Positions 9,480 through 22,256 of a stretch of DNA of 64,000 nt are shown in pieces (within the stretch, counting starts at the first letter, position 1; every line of letters begins with the position of its first letter). Source of the DNA: Limnanthes douglasii subsp. nivea (taxonomy: Eukaryota > Streptophyta > Magnoliopsida > Brassicales > Limnanthaceae). The DNA is taken from positions 121,266,453 through 121,330,452 of the forward strand of contig JAUPFV010000005.1 of the NCBI GenBank assembly GCA_036936605.1. Reading direction: 5' to 3'. A program made the translations under genes and the position numbers. The notes under the pieces are model-generated. The model saw nothing but the letters and a program-made list of their open reading frames with translations, was not told the DNA's origin and ran no database searches.

Positions 9480-10869
9480 ATGGATCATTCACTCAACGAT
9501 GATCATGTGGTTAGAAAGTCTAATTCATATGTCGAAGTATTAAAGAAAAACCTGGGAAAGCAAGAGAAAATTAAATTCGAGCCAGAGCTTAAGGTATTCA
9601 AGAATGACCATCTTTCAATTCAGTTTGATGAAGAAACTCTGGAAAAACTGAAAGCTAAGTCAAAACATTCTCTTGTTGGAAAGTTTTCTCATGGAGTTCC
9701 TAAGAGAAACATTTTAAATCAGTTTCTTGAATCGTTCAAATTCAAAGAACCATTTCGATTCAGAATATGGGATTCAAGACACGTTATTTTCGAATTTAAT
9801 GCTAAGCAGGATTATGCAAAGTTGTTTCAAAGAGCTGTTTGGACTATTGGTAATGTTGTTATGCGACTTTTAAAGTGGTCTGGTGATATTTCAAAGGAAT
9901 GCTCTGTGGCGCCAGTTTGGGTTAAGCTTGAGATGCCATAAATTTTATATGATGATAGTGTGGTTAGATCAATTTCTTCTATGTTAGGTGAGATATTAGT
10001 GGTGAAAATCCCAGATGAGAACATACTGTTTTCATCATGCTCAACTTTGGTTGAGATTGATGTTACTTCTAATCCTCCATCTGATGTCTGGGTTGGGTTT
10101 GGAGATAATTTTGGATTATGGGTCAAGATTATGTATACTAATATGCCATTCTATTGTGATCGGTGTTATCATCTTGGACACAATATTGATGGTTGCAAGA
10201 AAGTTAATAAAGCTCAGGAAATCGAAGAAGTTGTTAAGAATAATAAGGTTAAGTCAATCATAACTAAGCAATAGGTGAAGAAAGATGAAAAGATAATTCA
10301 AGGTACTGATGTTGAAGGGTTCAAAACTCATGACAAGGAGAAATAATTGAGGCCATTCAAACTTTAAATCTGGGTATAACGGATAATAATGGATATGTTA
10401 ATATGGTTTCTGAAGATGAAGAATCTCCTAAGGGCAGTTTGAGAAGTCTTCAACATTCGCCCACTAAGAAATGGGTCACTAATTCTCCTGAGTTTTATCG
10501 AGAAGAAATGCAGAATGATCAGGACAGTAGTGAACAAAGGAGTAGCAAAGTTCAAAAGATTAATGAGGCAGTTCATAATAAGGAAGATAAGGATCAAGTG
10601 GATTAACTTAGGATTAGTTCTCAAAAGGAAAGGAGTAAGAAGAATGAAGGAAAGCAAAAGCAGAATGTTATTGAGGAGGAGGATGAACAAAGGAGTAAGT
10701 TCAGTGCTCAGAATAGGAATGATGATGAAGGTGAATCTAGCTTCAAAGAGATCTTTGATAAAAAGATCAAGATAGCTAAAGGCAAGAAGAATACTATGAG
10801 CAAGATCATAAAGGCATTACAGTTCAATGGTTCAAGTAAATCAAAATCCTTAAACTCTCTTAATGATTA
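9480..10869 (+). pseudogene. L1 ORF1 (DUF4283 plus zinc knuckle), copy A
   Basis: Starts at the ATG of MDHSLNDDHV, preceded by a T-rich 5' UTR. The first 150 residues match the DUF4283-type N-terminal domain of plant L1 ORF1, an RNA-binding protein of the LINE particle. A CX2CX4HX4C knuckle follows near 10155-10200 (YCDRCYHLGHNIDGCKK). The C-terminal part is charged and Ser/Lys-rich. Lesions: TAA at 9939-9941 and TAG near 10272 are unique to copy A; a frameshift near 10340 and a TAA at 10604-10606 are shared with copy B. The true ORF probably ended at 10869. Confidence 0.88.
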
Positions 10870-13800
10870 GTATTATAAATTGGAATAAACGTGGCATTAA
10901 GGATAAAGCTTCAATTCGTAGGCTCAAGTTTCTTGCTAATAAAAATAAAGCTAAGTTAATTGCTATTCAGGAACCTCTTGTAAATTCTAATAGTATTTGT
11001 AGTATTGCTGCTAAGCTTGGTTATGATAACTTTGCTTTTAATGTCACTAACAAAATTTGGATCTTTTGGCATTATGATATTTCTGTTGTTATTCTTAATG
11101 ATATGAATCAATGTCTTAATATTAAAGTTAGTATGGTTAATGACAATCAGCAGGTTATGATTTCCATTGTTTATGCTAAATGCCAAAGAGTCAACAGAAT
11201 TGATCTTTGGAACTTTTTGAAAAATATTGCTAATACTGATTTAAGTTGGTTAATCTATGGTGACTTCAATGCTGTTTCTTCTAGTGATGATCAAATGGGT
11301 TGTAGTTCATTTTGTATGAATAGCACTAATGACTTCAATGACATGATTAGTTGTTGTAATGTTGAGGATGCTGGTTATATTGGTTCCAAGTTTACTTGGT
11401 CCAATGGTTCTAAATGGAAGAGATTGGATCGTGTGTTTACTAATAATAACTGAATCAATAAGTTTAACAATACTAAAGTTTATCATCTTTCTAGAACGGG
11501 GTCTGACCATATGCCTATGATTATCTCCTTTACTAACAATGCTGTGAAAGGAAAATCTAGTTTTAAGTTTCAGGAAATGTGGTTCATGGAAGAGTCTTTT
11601 TTTCCTTTTGTTGAGGATAACTGGAAGTGTGAGCTGGTTGGTGAGCCTTTATTCATTATTTGGAACAAGCTTAAAATACTGAAGAAAGGATTAAAAACTT
11701 GGAATAGAGAGGTGGTAGGTAATATTTTCAGTAAAGTTCAAAGCTTGGAAGATATGGTTTTGCAAAGAGAGTGTCAACATCAGAATTGTCAATCTGCTGA
11801 GTCCAAGTTTGAGCTTGTTAAGGCTAATGCTTTGCTTATTAAAGCTCATAGAATGGAGGAGCTTTATTGGAAGCAGCAATGTTATAGTAACTGGTTGATT
11901 GAGGGAGACAAAAATACTAGCTTCTATCATAGTTTTGTTAAAAGGAAAAGAAGAAGGAATAGTATAAAATGTATCAAGAGTGGAGATGTATGGCTTTCTG
12001 ACTCTAATGAAATTGGTATGTCTGTTGTTTCTTTCTTTCAAAATGCTCTTGCTGACACTCCTGATGAAGATGATAGTAGATTGAATGATGATCTATTTAA
12101 CAATATTCCTAGTCTGGTTACATCTGACATCAACAGAAACATTCTTAAGCCAATGGATGAAAGTGAATTGAGAGATATTATCAAGTTGATGAATCCTTCT
12201 AGTGCCCCTGGTATGGATGGCTTTAATATTAATTTCTTTAATCATTGTTGGCACATCATTAAAGTGGATATGATCAATGCAATGAATGATTTCTTAAATG
12301 GTAGGAGTATCTCAAAAAGTATTTTTTCTACTGGTGTTTGTTTGTTGCCTAAGGTTACTAATCCTATTGGCTGGAAAGACTATAGACCGATCAGTCTTTG
12401 TTCTGTACTTAATAGAATCATGTCTAAGATCATTTTTTCTAGGTTGGCTTTGATTTTATCGAGTTTAATATCTCCTAATCAAGGGGGGTTTGTTCCTGGT
12501 AAGAATATTCATGAAAATATTCTGATTTGCAAAGAACTTATTTATGACTTGAATAGAAAGGTTAAGTATAATAATATTGTGATTCAGCTTGACATGACTA
12601 AAGCGATTGATAAGCTTAAGCATGACTTTATTTTCAAGGTTCTTGATAAGTTTGGTTTCTCCTCAAGGTTTATCTTATTACTCTTGAATTGTAAAGATAC
12701 TACTATTGATAAACTATGTAACTTTCTAGATAAGTATCAGCTTCTTTCTGGTCAGGTGGTGAACAAAGACAAAACTAAGGTCTTAATGGCTAAAGGTATT
12801 GAGGTTAATAAGATTGATATTGTTGCTAATCTTTCTGGTTTTTCTTCAAGTAATTTGCCTACAGATTATCTTGGAGTTACAATCAACACTAATAATAGAA
12901 TCGACAATTACAATAAGCTTGTTTGTAAGGTCAGTAACAAGATTAAGGAATGTAATATTTCTAAGCTTTCATTTGCAGGAAGACTTACTCTTGTTAATTC
13001 TGTTCTTTCAAAAATAACTCTCTACTAGATGCAGTCTAATGTTCTTCCTAAAGGTATCATTTATAAATTTGAAATCATTTTGAATAAATTCATTTGGGGT
13101 TCTATTCAATCTGATAAGAAGGTGCACTAGTGCAAATGGAATAGTTTGTGTAAAACTTATAGTGAATGAGGTCTTAATGTTAGGAATATGGTGGATATTC
13201 AGACTGATATTTCCTTCAATCTTTGGGCTGCTTTTAGGAAGAATAATTCTTTTCTGGGCTAGCATTATGCATAGAATTTATTGTCTGAAGCATCATCCTT
13301 TACAAGTCAGTCATTTGAAGACTGGTTCTTTGGTTTGGAAAAAAATAATAAGTGTTAGAGATAGAGCTGAAAGTTTTATTAAATGGAAAATTGGTAATGG
13401 TCTGGTTGATTTTTGGTTAGATAATTGGACTGATTCTGAGCCTTTTCTAACTTTTAATAGTAATGAAAACAATCTTTGGTTCACCCCTGAAAAGGTTAGA
13501 TCTTACTGGTCTAATAATTCTTGGGATTTATCTTCTGTTTATAGTCTTATCAATCCTACTATTATTGATTGCATAAACAGCTTACATATTGATGATAGTA
13601 AGTCTGATTTAATGTTATGGAACCTTGCTAAGAATGAGAATTATAATCTTAAGGATACTTGGAAGGGTGTTAGAACTAGGTTTAGTACTGATTCTGTTTT
13701 TCAAAAAATTTGGAACACCTTAACTTCTAGTAAAAGCTCATTCATGCATTGGAAGATTCTTAAGAGCTATGTTTCTGTTAATTCTGTTCTTCAAAATAGA

Positions 13801-14730
13801 GGTGTTACCATGGCTTCTAAATGTCAGTTCTGTTATTGTTGTGAGTCTATTAATCATCTTTTTATCTCTTGTGATTTTTCCTGGTCAATATGGATCCATT
13901 ATGCTGTTGTTTTTAGAATTTACATGACTAGGCAGATGAATATCAAGTATATTACCAAGTTATGGCAAGGTTCAAAGACTACTAAAACTCAGGTCAGAAG
14001 TATTTTTCCTTCTCTTATTTTACACAGTATATGGAAAGCTAGAAATCAACTTAAAAATAAAAGCATTAAAACATCCAGTGTTGCAACCATTAATCAAATT
14101 AACTCCATCATTTATAATCTTGATAAAAATAAAGTTATTAACAAAGCTCATTGGTCTTCTTGTCCTAAGGATGCTGTCAGTTTTGGTTGTAGTAATCAGA
14201 TGAAAGTTGCTAATAGACCTGTGTATATCAAGTGGGTTTTGCCTCCTTCTGGTAGGCTAAAAATGAACTTGGATGCTTCTTATTTAAGGAATGGTGAGGC
14301 TAGTGGTTCTGTTATTATTCGTGATAGTAATGGTAACCTGATTAAAGGTCAAAGTTATCTTTATGGTAAGACTACTCCGTTATTTGCTGAGATTCAGGCT
14401 ATCCTGGATGGTTTACTGATTTGTAAAGTGAATAACTGGTATTTAGTTGACATAGAATCTGATTCTCTAACTGCTATTAATTGGATTATCAACAAGACTG
14501 GTGATTTAGTTTCGTTTATTAGTCCTATTATTCATTGCATTCGTAAGTTTATCCATGGCAGCATGACTATTGCTCATGTATTTAGGGAGCAAAATCATGC
14601 TGCTGATTGGCTTGCTCAGTATACTCTTAAGCAAAAATCCGTTTGTAACATCTTTCCTAGTTCTATTCCAAATGAGCTGAAAACTATTATGATTTTGGAG
14701 GCTCTAGGTCTAGGCTATATAACTTCTTGA
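10863..14730 (+). pseudogene. L1 ORF2: endonuclease, reverse transcriptase, RNase H, copy A
   Basis: The AP-type endonuclease is at 10863-11510, with NWNKRG, IQEP, GDFNA, FTWSN, RLDR and SDH motifs; an in-frame TGA at 11451-11453 interrupts it. RT follows from about 12130 (SAPGMDGF, DYRPISLCSVLNR, QLDMTKAID), but sequence jumps from FGFSSRF to CKDTTIDKL near 12670-12690: the segment that should carry the catalytic FADD motif, roughly 100 residues, is missing. Stops follow at 13026-13028, near 13130 and 13168, with a frameshift near 13265. The C-terminal Cys/His block (CQFCYCCESINHLF) and a plant-type RNase H (LDASYLRNG, AEIQAIL, ESDSLTAI) are intact to 14730. It cannot polymerise DNA. Confidence 0.92.
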
Positions 14731-15283
14731 TAAATTACCTGTTTAATCTTTGCATATTTGAAAGTTGAACTGATTTGAGTCTTTTCTTTTTGGCTGTTGG
14801 TGATGCTTTGATTTGCTTGTTTGTGGATGGTCTCTTCTCTTAATGTGTTGGATTGTTCTAAGGCACTACGATATTACTTCTTTGTCGTTGAATTGGAGAA
14901 GGTTGCTTGCTATCTTGATGTTTTGAAGTGGAAATGATTGCTTGCTTGCTGATGGTGAGGCTGTTCGTATGGATGCTGTTATATCCTTGAAGAGATGCTT
15001 TGTGTTGATTGAAGTTTCTCTTAGGCTTTTGAGTTTGCTTCTAAGGCTTTATGTTAAGTGGGTTTCTGCCTGAAGATGTTTTTAAGGCTGATTGGTTCGA
15101 TGTTGAGATGACTTGAAGATGGTGAAGAATATTTTGCTTCTTCGTAGATTAGGGTTTAATTCTTGTTCTATTTCAATTTGGGCTTTAAGGTTTAATGTTT
15201 GTTTAACGCCTCTTGGTTTTCAAATTTGAATTCCCGCTCTTGTAAATAAGTTTTTATTTTAATAAATATTTCATTTAAAAAAA
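14731..15283 (+). other. L1 3' UTR and poly(A) (copy A)
   Basis: Noncoding T/G-rich 3' UTR, ending with AATAAATATTTC and an A run before the target duplication. An AATAAA signal is at 15270. Confidence 0.8.
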
Positions 15284-15300
15284 AACATCAATTTATATAA
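15284..15300. repeat. L1 target site duplication, 3' (copy A)
   Basis: Identical to 9226-9242. Confidence 0.93.
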
Positions 15301-15483
15301 CTACGCAATAGATAGCTATTCGCAATTTAAAATCCATTTTATACCGTGAATAAGAAAGAGATACGTACTTTAATGCAGCGATTACACGTGAAAAGCAAGA
15401 AATCCATTTGCTTACAATCTTCGACCAAACAATGTTTACCCCAATCTCTTTTCTTTTCTTCAAAAATACATGAAATTATTATA

Positions 15484-16651
15484 AGGAGCCGTCCTCCTTT
15501 TGAATAGAGAGGATCTTATTTCTTGCTCTATGGCCTCGGATGCTATTATGGAAAAACTTTGAGTTCTTGTCCCCAAGCTGAAGCCAGGTTTCTCTGGATT
15601 TTTGCTTAAGGAAAGATTACTCAGCCCGACTGAAGAAAATGTAGGAGTCGGAAGCTGTTTTTTCGAGAGAGATGAAATTATGATTCGAGGGGTAACTAAG
15701 GAGGTTCTCCTGGGCCTGGGCTAGAGCATTTCTAGCCTTCTCAACACGGTCGCTAATATCACTAAAAGCGAATTTGTTTAGGGATATTAGAGAGGGGACC
15801 AGTCTAGCTAACTTGAAGACTAGATTCGCCATTGGGGTCAGATGCGAAGGGGAGTTCCAGTTACTGAGGACCAGGTCCTTGAAACTAGGGTGGAGCTTCC
15901 ACATATTGAAGTACTTGAAAGGACTTGGGGTAATTACGTAGGGAGAGGAAAGGTGAATAATGATCGGGGTGTGGTCAGAGGTGAACGAGAGGTCATAGTG
16001 GGCGAACGAGTTAGGGAAAGAGTCGTCCCATTCAGTGTTTATCAGCGCCCGGTCAATTCTAGAGGAGATTGGGTTGTTCTCTTGTTTGTTAAACTAAGAG
16101 AACTGGAATCCGAAGGAGCGGAGATCATCCAGGTTACAGGCCCTACAGCAGTCATTGAAAGCTTTTATGGAGCAATTCCATCTTGGGTCATGGCTGGTTC
16201 TCTCCAGGGGATTTCTGATGGCATTGAAATCCCCTAGAACAATCCAGGGGGAGGAAGCGACGCTGTGCGCGGTGGATCTTAGATTGTTCCAGAGAGGAAG
16301 CCGGTCCGAGTGGTCATTGAAACCATAACAGGCTGTAAGTAAGAAATGAGTATTTTTGGCGGTCCAAATTAGGGAACAGTGGATGGTCTGGGCCGTTATG
16401 TCTAAAATGTTCAATTTGTAAACACTTGGGTTCCAAGCTATCCAAATTCTACCTAGATGGTGGTGGTCATGGTTCGTGCGGAAGTGCCAATAAGGAAGCA
16501 TGGTCCGCATAATGGTCTTAGCATTTGGTGCATTGACCTTAGTTTCCAGGAGACAAAGGACATTTATACTATTCGAAAAAGCTAAATGTCGCACGTCTTT
16601 TTGACGTACCGGGTCGTTTAACCCATGAACATTCCAACAAGCTATTTTCAT
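15484..16651 (-). pseudogene. L1 ORF2, endonuclease only, minus strand
   Basis: Starts at the ATG of MKIACWNVHGLNDP. The endonuclease motifs CWNVHG, LLETKV, GDFNAI, SRIDRAL and TSDHTP are present, reading through one TAG at 16096-16094 (probably a mutated Trp codon). The linker runs on to LQLGDKNSKFFH near 15560, the block that precedes RT, and the copy then ends. One further in-frame stop is at 15617. No polymerase is left. Confidence 0.88.
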
Positions 16652-16683
16652 TCAAGTCATGATAATAATAAGAAAAAGGAAAA

Positions 16684-17891
16684 TTAATACATCTTGGGGT
16701 GTTCCCCATACATACTTGGAACAGCCGCCGATCCGGCTGCTTTTGGTCTTGGCGAAGTGATCTCGGTCGAGGATGGTTCTCCTTTTTCATGTCCTATTTG
16801 GGCTGGTGCAGGGGTGTTGCTGGCAATGATGAAGCTTTTAGTCCAGCTATTCTGGACGGTCATTTGTCTGAGGGTGTCCGGGGTGGGTATTTCGCTGTTG
16901 CTAGAGTCGGATAGAGTGATATGAGGTGGGTTGATCATTGGTTCTTTTCCAGGTCGGTGGGCAGGGATGCCTGAAGAGGGGGGTTGGTCTATGGTCAGAT
17001 GACATGCTGCAGCCGCATGTCCAAAGGAATAACATCTGTTGCAGATTGTCGGAAGGCCTTGGAATTCGACTTGGATGACATGATCTTTTCCAAGGCAGCG
17101 GATGGTGATGGTGGATGGGAAGTTTGATGTCGCATGCATTATAATGCATATCCGGGCATAGTTTAGACTTGTTCTGTCTGCTGTCTGGCTGTCAACGTAG
17201 ATTGGAGTTCCCAGATAGCTTCCCAAAATGCCTAACCCTTTCTCCGACCATAGCTCATGGGCATTCCGTGGAATTTGACCCAGCGAGGGATGGCTTTTAA
17301 AGCCTCTCTGGTCAAGTTTTCCATCGGTTCCCATCGCTTTAAGAAAACCGGGTGGCTGCTGAAAAACCAAGGAGCTTTTTCCAGGACTTCCGTAGCGTTG
17401 TCGGCAGTAGAGAACTTGAAGAAATAGTGGCCGGAAGGAGTCAGTTTGCATTCCTGGAGACCATAGGTGCTCCATACTTGGCTTGCCAGGGTTTGGACAT
17501 GGGAAACGGCTCTTTTCTTTGAGAGAAAATAGCCCGAGAGACATCTTGCCCAGTCTTCTTTGCCGCCGATTAGTGCATCATCAGGGAATATCAAGGTGTC
17601 GTTGTCTACTTGGATATCTTCAATTTTATGAATCTCCATTGGGGAACGAGGGTCCGTTTGGGTGACTATATGAGCCCATGACTTGGAGGATGCTCCTGGG
17701 TGGTGGATGTTGACCATGGAGGCTGATTCAGCGGCGAGGAGAGGGGAAATGGTGCTAGGGTTTCCTCGGACGTGTCGGAAGGCACTGTTAGGTTTCCAGG
17801 GACCTGATAGGTCGGGTCGGATACCAAGGGGGCGGTGAGCTTTGGAAGGTCTTGAGAATGCGTGGCCTTTGCTGTTACGGCCAGGGTACAT
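16684..17891 (-). pseudogene. L1 ORF1 (DUF4283 plus zinc knuckle), minus strand
   Basis: Two overlapping frames make one protein: 17891-17232 (DUF4283-type domain, with DDALIGGKEDWARCLSGYF) and 17544-16684, joined by a frameshift near 17250. The knuckle CNRCYSFGHAAAACH is near 17040, in the second part. The N-terminus probably extended upstream into the Pro-rich frame at 17900-18140, from which it is separated by a one-base loss that copy A lacks. RNA-binding ORF1 protein of a plant L1. Confidence 0.85.
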
Positions 17892-18866
17892 TCATGGAAG
17901 GAGGGTGGGCTCGGTATGGGGTTTAGTCTAGGAGTTTGAGCAGAGGGGTGGGCAGTAGTGTGGACTATTGTGGAGGTCTGGTTTTGGTTGTTGGGGGGAA
18001 GAGGTTTGTTGGCAAAGGTTGCATGTTGGAGCGAGAGGACGGCAGTTGATATGACACTGGTTTGTGGTGGGGGAGTGGTAAACTGGTGAAGTGTTGAGGG
18101 TTGAGCATTGTTGAAGAGGTTGTTGTGTTGCGATTTAAATACTTACAGTTCGTATTGTATTTGTTGTTTGTAAAATCAAGACTTGTTTATCGTGTAATAG
18201 ATTAACTATTGCTTCTTCCATATGTATATATTATATTTATTCATTAGTCATTGAAGATTTATGAATACGTTTAGTTCAAAAACTATTTTATGTTATAATT
18301 TTCAGAAAAGTATTGCTATTTTCCTCCAGAAAACATGTTGGGTTTGGTATATTTTCAGCTTTTACAATTTTCATTACTCTCGATATTATCTTGTTCTATA
18401 ATTAGTCAACCAACCTAATTCAAACCACAAACAGTTTTTAACACAAAATGCTTTTTATTGAATTTGGGTTCAGATTTTTTTAACCCACAAACGAAAAAAG
18501 GTACTCACATAATACATGATAAATTAAACAATAATCATATATCAAACTAAAACCTTAGTGAAATTTTACTTTTCATAGAGTACAACATGTAAATCACATA
18601 CCCTCATAATCACTACGTATCGATTTTTAACTGGTCTACTATATTAAATTTGAGATATCTGAATTAAAATTAAATTTAATGAATAAGAGAAAACCTGATC
18701 ATTGTATTATTTAACCAAATATATGCATGCAATACTGAAATTATAAAAATATAATTTAAAATTATACTAAAATACTAGATTATCATCGAAACAATAGTCC
18801 CACTAAATAAATAGCATATAAACTAAGGTTATTCAGGCCTTATGTTTGTAAAAAACCTAATGTGAT

Positions 18867-19517
18867 AACTCATTAGTGAAATTATCTACAACCATAAATT
18901 TTGTATCGATGTGCTCAACCTTGATATGACCATCGCAGATTCTCCATTTAACATAGAGGAACTTGATGTCTATGAGTTTCCACTTACTTGAGATAAGTTT
19001 ATTGTTTGAGAATATAATGACAGAACCATTGACAGAGTAGAATACGATGATCTTTCAATCTTTATATTTTATGAAATTCTATAACAAAAGTTATGAGTCG
19101 TAGGGTATGATTTAATACCTCCAAACATGACATATACTCAACAACCATTTTGGAGGCTATAACGGAAGTTAATTTCTCATTCTTTAACAAGATGACCTTT
19201 TTACCTATAATAAATACATAACCAATTATAGATGGTCTGGTGTGCACATAATTATTTTTTTATATAATATATATATCGAAATAACATATGATCTCCAAGC
19301 TATCTAACATGTTGGGTGTCAAACCGTAATGCTTGGTTTTTTCAAATCCCAGAGGAACCTATTGACTACATTCCAATGGTGAACTCCTAGATTGCTCAAA
19401 TAATTCCTTAATATTCATTTTGGAAACGGTATGTTCTGGTCTACATAAGCATACATGAAACTTCCAACAATCAAAGCAAATGGGCATGTCTTCATGAATT
19501 CAATATCTGATTTTTTA
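18867..19517 (-). pseudogene. pol: Decayed copia RT/RNase H remnant (copy B)
   Basis: Duplicate of 7525-8175 with the same motif order; the open stretch is 19247-19062. It differs at a few positions (for example Val-Ile-Ser against Val-Ile-Leu in the first block). Confidence 0.72.
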
Positions 19518-20057
19518 AGGGCATTGACTTAGTGATAGATTATCATTTTGGACTACGAGGGTATGCATTGGTTTGCCGTGTTCCAGGCATAACATTGTAA
19601 GAGATATTGTAGTTGTCGAAATAAGATTGAGGTTATTTTCTTTTCTCTTACAGGAAAAACCAAGGCTTGAGTACAATCATTACCTCCGGGACGTATCAAT
19701 ATTTGAGAGAAACTAGCTTAATTTTTTTTATGCTAAAGCATAACTGGCATAACTAGCTTAACTATATCAATATTCATGTTTTTGCCAGAGCATAGCAAAA
19801 GAGCTCTATATTTTTACCGTTGTCAGGAGAAAATAAAGTTAAATGGATATGATTATTGGTATTATTATTTATTTAAAAATAAAAAAATCAAAGAAAACAT
19901 ACGAGATATTGTAGTTGTTGGGAAATTCAATCCTCCTGATGCAATAACCTAGTGTACCGATTATTTTCAGAAGAGTTATCTGTTTGTCAATATAAAAAAT
20001 AAGATAAAATAAATCATAAAACAAAACCAAGTAGACAATAAAGATTTAAGTAGGTTA

Positions 20058-20192
20058 GGATGCCCCCAAGGGGGTTTCCGAGTTGGTTGAGTATGGTGTG
20101 CTTGTGATCAAAGATCATGAGTTCGAGTCCCTCTACATACGCTTTCTCGGCTGAGCCTGTCCCCTTGTGTGGTTAATTATTTAACAAAAAGA
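20058..20192 (+). mobile_element. tRNA-derived SINE (copy B)
   Basis: Same element as 8721-8854. One change lies in the box A region (TTTCCGAGTTGG), while box B GAGTTCGAGTCC is unchanged. It is followed by a TA run longer than in copy A. Confidence 0.72.
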
Positions 20193-20235
<43 letters not shown>

Positions 20236-20505
20236 GATAAAATTTACATTAATTAATTTTTAAATTAAAATCGATAGTTAATAATTATGAATATAAATAT
20301 AAATTATAAATATTTTAACTCAGTTAATTTTTTTGAAAATATTGGTATTTTTTACCATTTCTAAAAGTACTAGAATTATTCAACAACATATAATCTATTA
20401 AGATTTATATTTTATAATAAATCAATATATATAAAAACACAATTTATAAAAAATAAAAAAATATTGTGAAGATCTTAATATGGGATTAAGTTTCCTATAT
20501 AGAAA

Positions 20506-20507
<2 letters not shown>

Positions 20508-20566
<59 letters not shown>
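20508..20566. repeat. Expanded TA microsatellite (copy B)
   Basis: A nearly pure TA run of more than 25 repeats; the same place in copy A has about 9. This accounts for most of the length difference between the copies. Confidence 0.9.
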
Positions 20567-20568
<2 letters not shown>

Positions 20569-20867
20569 CTAAATTTCTCTTATTTATATCGAATTAATTT
20601 TTCATAATTCACCAACATCAATTTATATAAATCTTATAAGATCACATGTAATAACATATGATAGAGCAGAAAAAAAAGCTCCAAGAATCAAGAATCCTTG
20701 TTTCAATTGTTTGCTTCTCAGTTCATCTTCTTTGATGAATTGATCTTCTTCCTCTTAATTGATCCCTTGATTTGATAAATTCTTCTATCTTTTTCGTTTA
20801 TTCTGGGTTTGTAACAGAGTTCTCTGTTTTTTGGAATTTTTGATTTTTCTTATTCTCTGTTTCTATT

Positions 20868-22256
20868 ATGGATCATTCACTCAACGATGATCATGTGGTT
20901 AGAAAGTATAATTCATATGCCGAAGTATTAAAGAAAAACCTGGGAAAGCAAGAGAAAATTAAATTCGAGCCAGAGCTTAAGGTATTCAAGAATGACCATC
21001 TTTCAATTCAGTTTGATGAAGAAACTCTGGAAAAACTGAAAGCTAAGTCAAAACATTCTCTTGTTAGAAAGTTTTCTCATGGAGTTCCTAAGAGAAACAT
21101 TTTAAATCAGTTTCTTGAATCGTTCAAATTCAAAGAACCATTTCGATTCAGAATATGGGATTCAAGACACGTTATTTTCGAATTTAATGCTAAGCAGGAT
21201 TATGCAAAGTTGTTTCAAAGAGCTGTTTGGACTATTGGTAATGTTGTTATGCGACTTTAAAGTGGTCTGGTGATATTTCAAAGGAATGCTCTGTGGCGCC
21301 AGTTTGGGTTAAGCTTGAGATGCCAGAAATTTTATATGATGATAGTGTGGTTAGATCAATTTCTTCTATGTTAGGTGAGATATTAGTGGTGAAAATCCCA
21401 GATGAGAACATACTGTTTTCATCATGCTCAACTTTGGTTGAGATTGATGTTACTTCTAATCCTCCATCTGATGTCTGGGTTGGGTTTGGAGATAATTTTG
21501 GATTCTGGGTCATGATTATGTATACTAATATGCCATTCTATTGTGATCAGTGTTATCATCTTGGACACAATATTGATGGTTACAAGAAAGTTAATAAAGC
21601 TCAGGAAATCGAAGAAGTTGTTAAGAATAATAAGGTTAAGTCAATCATAACTAAGCAATGGGTGAAGAAAGATGAAAAGATAATTCAAGGTACTGATGTT
21701 GAAGGGTTCAAAACTCCTGACAAGGAGAAATAATTGAGGCCATTCAAACTTTAAATCTGGGTATAACGGATAATAATGGATATGTTAATATGGTTTCTGA
21801 AGATGAAGAATCTCCTAAGGGAAGTTTGAGAAGTCTTCAACATTCGCCCACTAAGAAATGGGTCACTAATTCTCCTGAGTTTTATCGAGAAGAAAGGCAG
21901 AATGATCAGGACAGTAGTGAACAAAGGAGTAACAAAGTTCAAAAGATTAATGAGGCAGTTCATAATAAGGAAGATAAGGATCAAGTGGATTAACTTAGGA
22001 TTAGTTCTCAAAAAGAAAGGAGTAAGAAGAATGAAGGAAAGCAAAAGCAGAATGTTATTGAGGAGGAGGATGAACAAAGGAGTAAGTTCAGTGCTCAGAA
22101 TAGGAATGAGGATGAAGGTGAATCTAGCTTCAAAGAGATCTTTGATAAAAAGATCAAGATAGCTAAAGGCAAGAAGAATACTATGAGCAAGATCATAAAG
22201 GCATTACAGTTCAATGGTTCAAGTAAATCAAAATCCTTAAACTCTCTTAATGATTA
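20868..22256 (+). pseudogene. L1 ORF1, copy B
   Basis: Same protein as in copy A. Here the two nonsense codons of copy A read Glu and Trp, but one T is lost near 21256 (CGACTTTAAAG against CGACTTTTAAAG), which shifts the frame after about 130 codons. The zinc knuckle has lost its last Cys (GYKK for GCKK). The frameshift near 21730 and the stop at 21991-21993 are shared with copy A. The copy-specific lesions arose after the duplication. Confidence 0.88.

Larger units (their letters stand above)
9243..15283 (+). mobile_element. Full-length but dead L1 LINE with RNase H (copy A)
   Basis: About 6.04 kb between perfect 17-bp target duplications, with 5' UTR, ORF1, ORF2 and a 3' UTR ending in an A run (15276-15285). 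ORF1 and ORF2 overlap at ATGATTAG (10862-10869): ORF2 starts at the ATG and ORF1 stops at the TAG. Both ORFs are interrupted, and ORF2 has lost the reverse transcriptase active site by an internal deletion. Copy B carries the same main lesions. Confidence 0.95.
6465..15483. repeat. 9-kb segmental duplication, copy A
   Basis: Matches 17805-26870 in the same orientation over its whole length, with point changes, small indels and a shorter TA microsatellite near 9165. Offset is 11,340 at the left end and 11,387 at the right; the difference comes mostly from TA repeats. Contents in order: L1 ORF1 fragment, AT-rich DNA, copia pol remnant, SINE, complete L1. Similarity to copy B starts at TGATAGGTCGGG and ends at AAATTATTATA. 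Confidence 0.95.
15484..18140 (-). mobile_element. Second L1 LINE, minus strand, 3' truncated
   Basis: An unrelated L1 of higher GC content. The minus strand carries ORF1 and the start of ORF2 but is cut off at 15484, before the reverse transcriptase, exactly where copy A of the segmental duplication ends. LINE insertions usually lose their 5' end, so this 3' loss was most likely caused by the duplication breakpoint rather than by incomplete reverse transcription. Its 5' end lies near 18140, inside copy B. Confidence 0.88.

Noticed and set aside
10364..12041. Minus-strand ORFs of 100-116 codons in the L1 (and in copy B at 21751-23428)
   Set aside because: Low-complexity antisense readings of ORF1 and ORF2 with no domain; their conservation between copies only reflects the duplication.
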